A DNA stretch of 9,540 bases from Alphaproteobacteria bacterium (GTDB lineage Bacteria; Pseudomonadota; Alphaproteobacteria; Caulobacterales; Parvularculaceae): NCBI GenBank assembly GCA_030428745.1, contig JAUIEG010000063.1, positions 1 to 9,540 on the forward strand, written 5' to 3'. The notes under the pieces were generated by a model. It was not told the origin of the DNA and did no database searches. It was given only the letters and a program-made list of their open reading frames with translations. Below are positions 6,802 through 9,540 of this stretch, one piece after another. How positions within the stretch are numbered: the stretch's first letter is position 1; the number at the start of each line of letters is the position of its first letter. Position numbers and translations under genes: made by a program.

Positions 6802-7020
6802 TTTGCGGCGTTGTTCAGCATCGGCGGGACCGGCCGTAATGACGACCCCTGACGGTTTTTACGCGCCAGAGTTGAAATGCCGTCAGAAAGCCCGGCCTCT
6901 GCGACCGGCCAGCGCGCGAGGATTTCCGTTTCGCAACCCTCGCGCCCTGCGCGCCGCGATCCGGACCAGTAGGAACGGCAGGCCTCACCGCCTCTCAATG
7001 TCCGGACTGCCGCGCAGTAT
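6783..7020. other. Gene-free interval dense in inverted repeats; possible structured RNA
   Basis: No convincing protein gene lies between the MAPEG start and about 7035. The open frames here (6771-6998 minus, 6803-7042 plus) have unlikely compositions and no good ribosome sites. Several stems are visible: CTGACGG (6849-6855) with CCGTCAG (6880-6886); GCGCGAGG (6914-6921) with CCTCGCGC (6938-6945), extendable by CAG/CTG past one mismatch; and CGGCAG (6976-6981) with CTGCCG (7007-7012). The palindrome TCCGGA occurs at 6960-6965 and 7001-7006, where pairing would cross the last stem. On the minus strand TATACT (7016-7021) precedes this block. I could not match it to tmRNA, RNase P RNA, SRP RNA or a riboswitch I know. 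6S RNA cannot be excluded by eye. Confidence 0.4.
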
Positions 7021-7035
7021 AAGGGAGGAAAAAAG

Positions 7036-7197
7036 GTGGTGAATTTTTATCCACGGGTTCCGGAATGGGGGTATAATAGCCGCCGCCCCATGCGTCCCTC
7101 AATCACTGACGCGGAGAATCTCTTCAATCAGTACGCTGCGCCACACGCAAAACACGCTACTTGTCGTTGGACTTCGCGAGTTCATGTACCACGCTGA
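7036..7197 (+). CDS. Possible 53-residue small protein, unknown
   Basis: A GTG at 7036 follows the very strong Shine-Dalgarno GGGAGG (7023-7028) with a 7-base A-rich spacer. It opens a frame of 53 codons ending at TGA 7195-7197. The product starts MVNFYPRVPEWGYNSRRP and is basic, with Trp, His and Pro but no membrane segment or known motif. An in-frame ATG at 7090 lies within it. The last 41 bases overlap, antisense, the 3' end of the 628-residue gene. A plus-strand TATAAG (7018-7023) is next to the ribosome site, too close to be its own promoter. No homology is claimed; the ribosome site is the main support, and the frame may be chance. Confidence 0.3.
   Translation: MVNFYPRVPEWGYNSRRPMRPSITDAENLFNQYAAPHAKHATCRWTSRVHVPR
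7073..7102 (-). promoter_or_regulatory. Candidate minus-strand promoter toward the structured interval
   Basis: On the minus strand TTGAGG (7097-7102) and TATTAT (7073-7078) are separated by 18 bases, a fair sigma-70 match. Transcription would begin near 7066 and run through the inverted-repeat block toward the MAPEG gene. The same bases read TATAAT on the plus strand at 7072-7077, without a good -35. Promoter calls by eye in GC-rich genomes are weak evidence. Confidence 0.35.
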
Positions 7198-9043
7198 GCC
7201 CAAGAAGATCAGCGAGGCGGCTAGGGTCCGTTTGCATCGCCTCCGCTTCGCTTTCGAACAAAGCCATCGTCACCGGCCCGGGCGGGTTCGCTTCTATGCG
7301 CAGGACGCCGCCTTTCTGCACAAAGTCAGCAACGGCCGTCATATAGTCGGCCGCAGGCGGAAAGTTTTGCGCAGCCTGCGGCCCCATCAGCCGCATCATC
7401 GCCGCCGAACTGATGCGCAGATCGGCCGGATCGGCGCCCCGCAGCATGGCCCCGCTCGCATCATCTTCCGGCGCGAGATTTGCGAACTCGACCGCGATGG
7501 CGAAGCCTTTGTCGAGACCGCCCTTGTCCGCCAGCACGACCGACGCCTTGCCGAGCGCAGACATGTCCATCAATGTCTGCGTCACCGCCGCCCAGTCGAC
7601 AGCCTCGCCCGCCGCCGGGATCATGGTCTTCACGCCCTCAAAGTCGGGCAGCGTACCTTCAAATGACTGGCGCCAGTCGCCCAAGTCGTCCGCGACGATA
7701 TCCATCTTCGACGTCGCCGCGCCCGTGTCGTGGGCCCATGTCGCGGCTGCATCGAAGTCATAAGAAATTACATCGAGTCCGGTCTTCTCAAACGCCGCAG
7801 TTACTTTTTCCATTTCTTCAGGACTGTCGCCGCCGCCGCCCTGAAGATAGGCCTCCTCCATATATTCAAACAGTGCGCTCAGATTGTAGCGCCCGCCGCG
7901 GGCGGTCATGCGGATATCCGTCGGTATGAGCCAGTGAAACTTCGACAGGTCGAACATCGCCTCCTCGGTTGAGGAGATTACATGATCGCCAAAGGTCTGA
8001 CGCTCGCCGCGGACACGCCATACCCCCAGGCTCATGAGATCGGTCTCGCTCACGGGCGGCGCAGCGCGATCGGCGAGATAAGCATAAAGCCGCGCAAGCC
8101 GGACATCTTCGACAGAGAAGACATCATAGCCGCCGCTCATTTGCATCGGCATGCCCACTGCCGGCTGGGTTTCGCCGGTCACGGCGTCAACGGTTTCGGG
8201 AACCGCAACCTCCATGTCGAAGGCGTACTCAAAGTCCCGGAACGCGCTGTAATCAATATCGCCGCGCCGCCAGTTGGAAGCCACTGCGACGGGCGCCGTC
8301 ATGATCACCGCGGTCTTACCCGTCGGTTGCTCCATTTTCAGATTGATGCGCAATCCATAGATGGCGGATGCGTCAAAGCTCGTCAGGCGGTTCGAGTCGG
8401 CAATCATTTTCATCACCGTCATGAATGAGTTCTCATCGTTCACCGCCGCGTCAGCGGTGGCGGCTTCATGAACCGCCAGCCCGTCGACCACGATCCGGTC
8501 CGCGACGAGATCGTAACTTTCAATGCTCGTCTCAAAGGCGGTTTCGAGCTCAGCTTCGGGCGCCATCTCTGCAACGCTCGATTCGAACACGTCCATATAG
8601 GCGTCCACCTGCTTCTCGACGAGCGTCTCGAGGCCGAACATTTCAATCCCGCGAGCGTCAATGCGGTCGGCGAAAGGATCACCCGGCGCCGCGCCGTCAT
8701 TGACGCCCCAAGCGCGCAATTCGTCGATGCGAAAACCCGCCTCATCCATGTCCCTGAAACTAATCACCACGCCGCGCGCAACGGCGCCGTCAGGCCCCTC
8801 TTCGATGGCGCCCAGGTCGACTGAGGCGAAGCCGCCAAGAACATCCGCCAGCGCACGCAAGTCATCTTCGCTGGCAGGCGCGCCGTCGGCAGCGCTTTCC
8901 GCCAGCGCTTCAAGTTCAGCGAACCTTGCGCCCGCATCCGCAGACGTAAACTCCGCCTGAGGTTCTTTTTTCAGATAGAGATAGCTGCCCGCGCCAATCG
9001 CCGCCAACACCAGAACAAAGGCAACCGCCCCAAAACGTCGCAT
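7157..9043 (-). CDS. Large membrane-anchored protein of unknown function
   Basis: The 628-residue protein has one hydrophobic segment at residues 5-24 (GAVAFVLVLAAIGAGSYLYL) followed by KK. It is probably an uncleaved anchor or signal, leaving about 600 acidic residues in the periplasm. No Cys-based lipobox and no catalytic motif is seen. The rest alternates strand-like and helical stretches, for example VVISFRDMDEAGFRIDEL near 94-111, FDLSKFHWLIPTDIRM in the middle, and GGVLRIEANPPGPVTMALF near 578-596. The style recalls large periplasmic beta-rich proteins such as the YdgA/DUF945 group, but that is an impression, not an identification. The ATG at 9043 has a GGGGGC-type site and a promoter with a perfect TATAAT upstream. 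It lies downstream of thiC on the same strand across 104 bp that hold its own promoter and a palindrome, so it is probably regulated separately. The long antisense open frames inside it are shadows of its codon use. Confidence 0.8.
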   Translation of the reverse strand: MRRFGAVAFVLVLAAIGAGSYLYLKKEPQAEFTSADAGARFAELEALAESAADGAPASEDDLRALADVLGGFASVDLGAIEEGPDGAVARGVVISFRDMDEAGFRIDELRAWGVNDGAAPGDPFADRIDARGIEMFGLETLVEKQVDAYMDVFESSVAEMAPEAELETAFETSIESYDLVADRIVVDGLAVHEAATADAAVNDENSFMTVMKMIADSNRLTSFDASAIYGLRINLKMEQPTGKTAVIMTAPVAVASNWRRGDIDYSAFRDFEYAFDMEVAVPETVDAVTGETQPAVGMPMQMSGGYDVFSVEDVRLARLYAYLADRAAPPVSETDLMSLGVWRVRGERQTFGDHVISSTEEAMFDLSKFHWLIPTDIRMTARGGRYNLSALFEYMEEAYLQGGGGDSPEEMEKVTAAFEKTGLDVISYDFDAAATWAHDTGAATSKMDIVADDLGDWRQSFEGTLPDFEGVKTMIPAAGEAVDWAAVTQTLMDMSALGKASVVLADKGGLDKGFAIAVEFANLAPEDDASGAMLRGADPADLRISSAAMMRLMGPQAAQNFPPAADYMTAVADFVQKGGVLRIEANPPGPVTMALFESEAEAMQTDPSRLADLLGLSVVHELAKSNDK

Positions 9044-9072
9044 AAAAGCCCCCGGATAATGTCTGTCCGCAG

Positions 9073-9099
9073 ATTATAGTCGCGCACGAGTATTGGCAA
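9073..9099 (-). promoter_or_regulatory. Promoter of the 628-residue protein gene
   Basis: On the minus strand a perfect TATAAT (9073-9078) lies 15 bases downstream of TTGCCA (9094-9099); using TTTGCC as the -35 gives 16. Transcription would start near 9066, about 23 bases before the ATG. The slightly short spacing suggests a promoter that may need help or is easily repressed. Confidence 0.55.
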
Positions 9100-9113
9100 A
9101 GGTATTTGCCAAT
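9092..9113. promoter_or_regulatory. Palindromic operator-like site overlapping the -35 region
   Basis: Perfect 9-base arms ATTGGCAAA (9092-9100) and TTTGCCAAT (9105-9113) flank GGTA. One arm contains the -35 hexamer of the promoter above. The symmetry and position fit a dimeric repressor site. As a terminator for thiC it would lack a U-run on the minus strand. A T-rich stretch follows on the plus side, but no plus-strand gene ends there. Confidence 0.5.
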
Positions 9114-9147
9114 CTATTTTGTTTAAACAGTGAGGAATTATGCGAAG

Positions 9148-9540
9148 TTACAACCCCTCATTCGCTTTCTTGACCGCCTCTTCCTCAAGATAGAGCTCGG
9201 AGCCCATTTCGCGGTATTTCTCCGACATTTCCTTCATGCCCTGCTCGGAGAGCTTTTCGAGGTCTTTTTTCTCATTGTCGCTCATGCCCGCGGCGTAGTC
9301 GCGGACCTCGGCCGTGATCTTCATGGAGCAGAATTTCGGCCCGCACATGGAGCAGAAATGGGCGACCTTGTGCGCCTCCTTCGGGAGTGTCTGGTCGTGA
9401 TAGTCGCGCGCGGTTTCCGGGTCCAAGGCGAGATTGAACTGATCCTCCCAGCGGAAATCGAAGCGCGCGCGGGAGACGGCGTCGTCCCGCACCTGCGCCG
9501 CCGGGTGGCCCTTGGCGAGGTCCGCCGCATGCGCCGCAAG
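9148..9540 (-). CDS. thiC: Phosphomethylpyrimidine synthase ThiC, C-terminal part (5' end outside window)
   Basis: The frame is open to the window edge and gives the last 130 residues of ThiC. This radical SAM enzyme converts aminoimidazole ribotide to hydroxymethylpyrimidine phosphate in thiamine synthesis in the cytosol. The visible block includes ARFDFRWEDQFNLALDPETA, the YHDQTLP segment, and the [4Fe-4S]-binding loop HFCSMCGPKFCSMKI with its three cysteines (CxxCxxxxC). The C-terminal tail ends in a charged helix (ELYLEEEAVKKANEGL). Full ThiC is around 600 residues, so roughly four fifths lies beyond 9540. The TAA is at 9148-9150, and no hairpin terminator follows on the minus strand. A TPP riboswitch would be expected upstream, outside this window. 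Confidence 0.96.
   Translation of the reverse strand, partial: LAAHAADLAKGHPAAQVRDDAVSRARFDFRWEDQFNLALDPETARDYHDQTLPKEAHKVAHFCSMCGPKFCSMKITAEVRDYAAGMSDNEKKDLEKLSEQGMKEMSEKYREMGSELYLEEEAVKKANEGL

Noticed and set aside
6783..7020. Identification of the structured block as tmRNA, RNase P RNA, SRP RNA or 6S RNA.
   Set aside because: The conserved sequence signatures of the first three are absent on both strands. For 6S RNA the long closing stem between 5' and 3' ends could not be found. Left unassigned.
6771..7042. Frames of 75 codons (6771-6998, minus) and 79 codons (6803-7042, plus) in the structured gap.
   Set aside because: Compositions are atypical (Arg-rich, low hydrophobicity), there is no good ribosome site, and inverted repeats run through both. 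They were not called, though a database search could overturn this.
7184..8824. Several plus-strand open frames of 80-160 codons inside the 628-residue gene (for example 7184-7666, 7480-7929, 7982-8428).
   Set aside because: Products are Arg/Pro/His-rich with no motifs or ribosome sites, typical antisense shadows of a GC-rich gene.
1..9540. CRISPR arrays, insertion sequences, attachment sites, phage or defence genes.
   Set aside because: No regularly spaced repeats, transposase or integrase motifs, terminal repeats or toxin-antitoxin pairs were seen on either strand.

Overview
The window is a GC-rich stretch of bacterial chromosome with compact genes on both strands. Gene content and composition fit an alphaproteobacterium: a YbiX/PiuC-type hydroxylase, an O-acetylhomoserine sulfhydrylase of the MetY type, a di-haem c-type cytochrome, a TauE/SafE permease, a MAPEG protein and ThiC. 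This placement is an inference from family content, because no rRNA or other firm marker is present. Most of the window is ordinary housekeeping or accessory metabolism.

Layout: 81-854 (+) is a small SAM-dependent methyltransferase that runs tail to tail into a PKHD-type 2-oxoglutarate dioxygenase (861-1529, -). A divergent gap then leads to an AEC-family permease (1636-2571, +). A bidirectional hairpin terminator (2573-2600) separates it from a very acidic, internally duplicated small lipoprotein (2623-2955, -). Upstream on the minus strand lie metY (3080-4369) and a di-haem cytochrome c (4497-5372). A TauE/SafE permease (5487-6206, +) points away from the cytochrome and runs tail to tail into a MAPEG protein (6218-6628, -). 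From 6629 to about 7035 no convincing protein gene is visible, but the DNA is full of inverted repeats and includes a strong plus-strand terminator with no obvious gene to serve. A 53-codon reading frame with a very good Shine-Dalgarno follows (7036-7197, +) and overlaps the 3' end of a 628-residue membrane-anchored protein of unknown function (7157-9043, -). That large gene has a promoter overlapped by a perfect 9-bp-arm palindrome (9092-9113). The window ends inside thiC (9148 to beyond 9540, -).

How the genes work together: there is no clear multi-gene operon. MetY (sulfide assimilation), the TauE/SafE permease (often sulfite or organosulfonate export) and the di-haem cytochrome could share a sulfur theme, but nothing in the sequence proves it. 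The parts most worth a second look are the structured, gene-free interval 6742-7020 with its orphan terminator and opposed promoter-like boxes, the overlapping small ORF at 7036-7197, the palindrome in front of the 628-residue protein, and the duplicated acidic lipoprotein. I did not find a CRISPR array, insertion sequence, phage gene, tRNA, rRNA or recognisable defence system.
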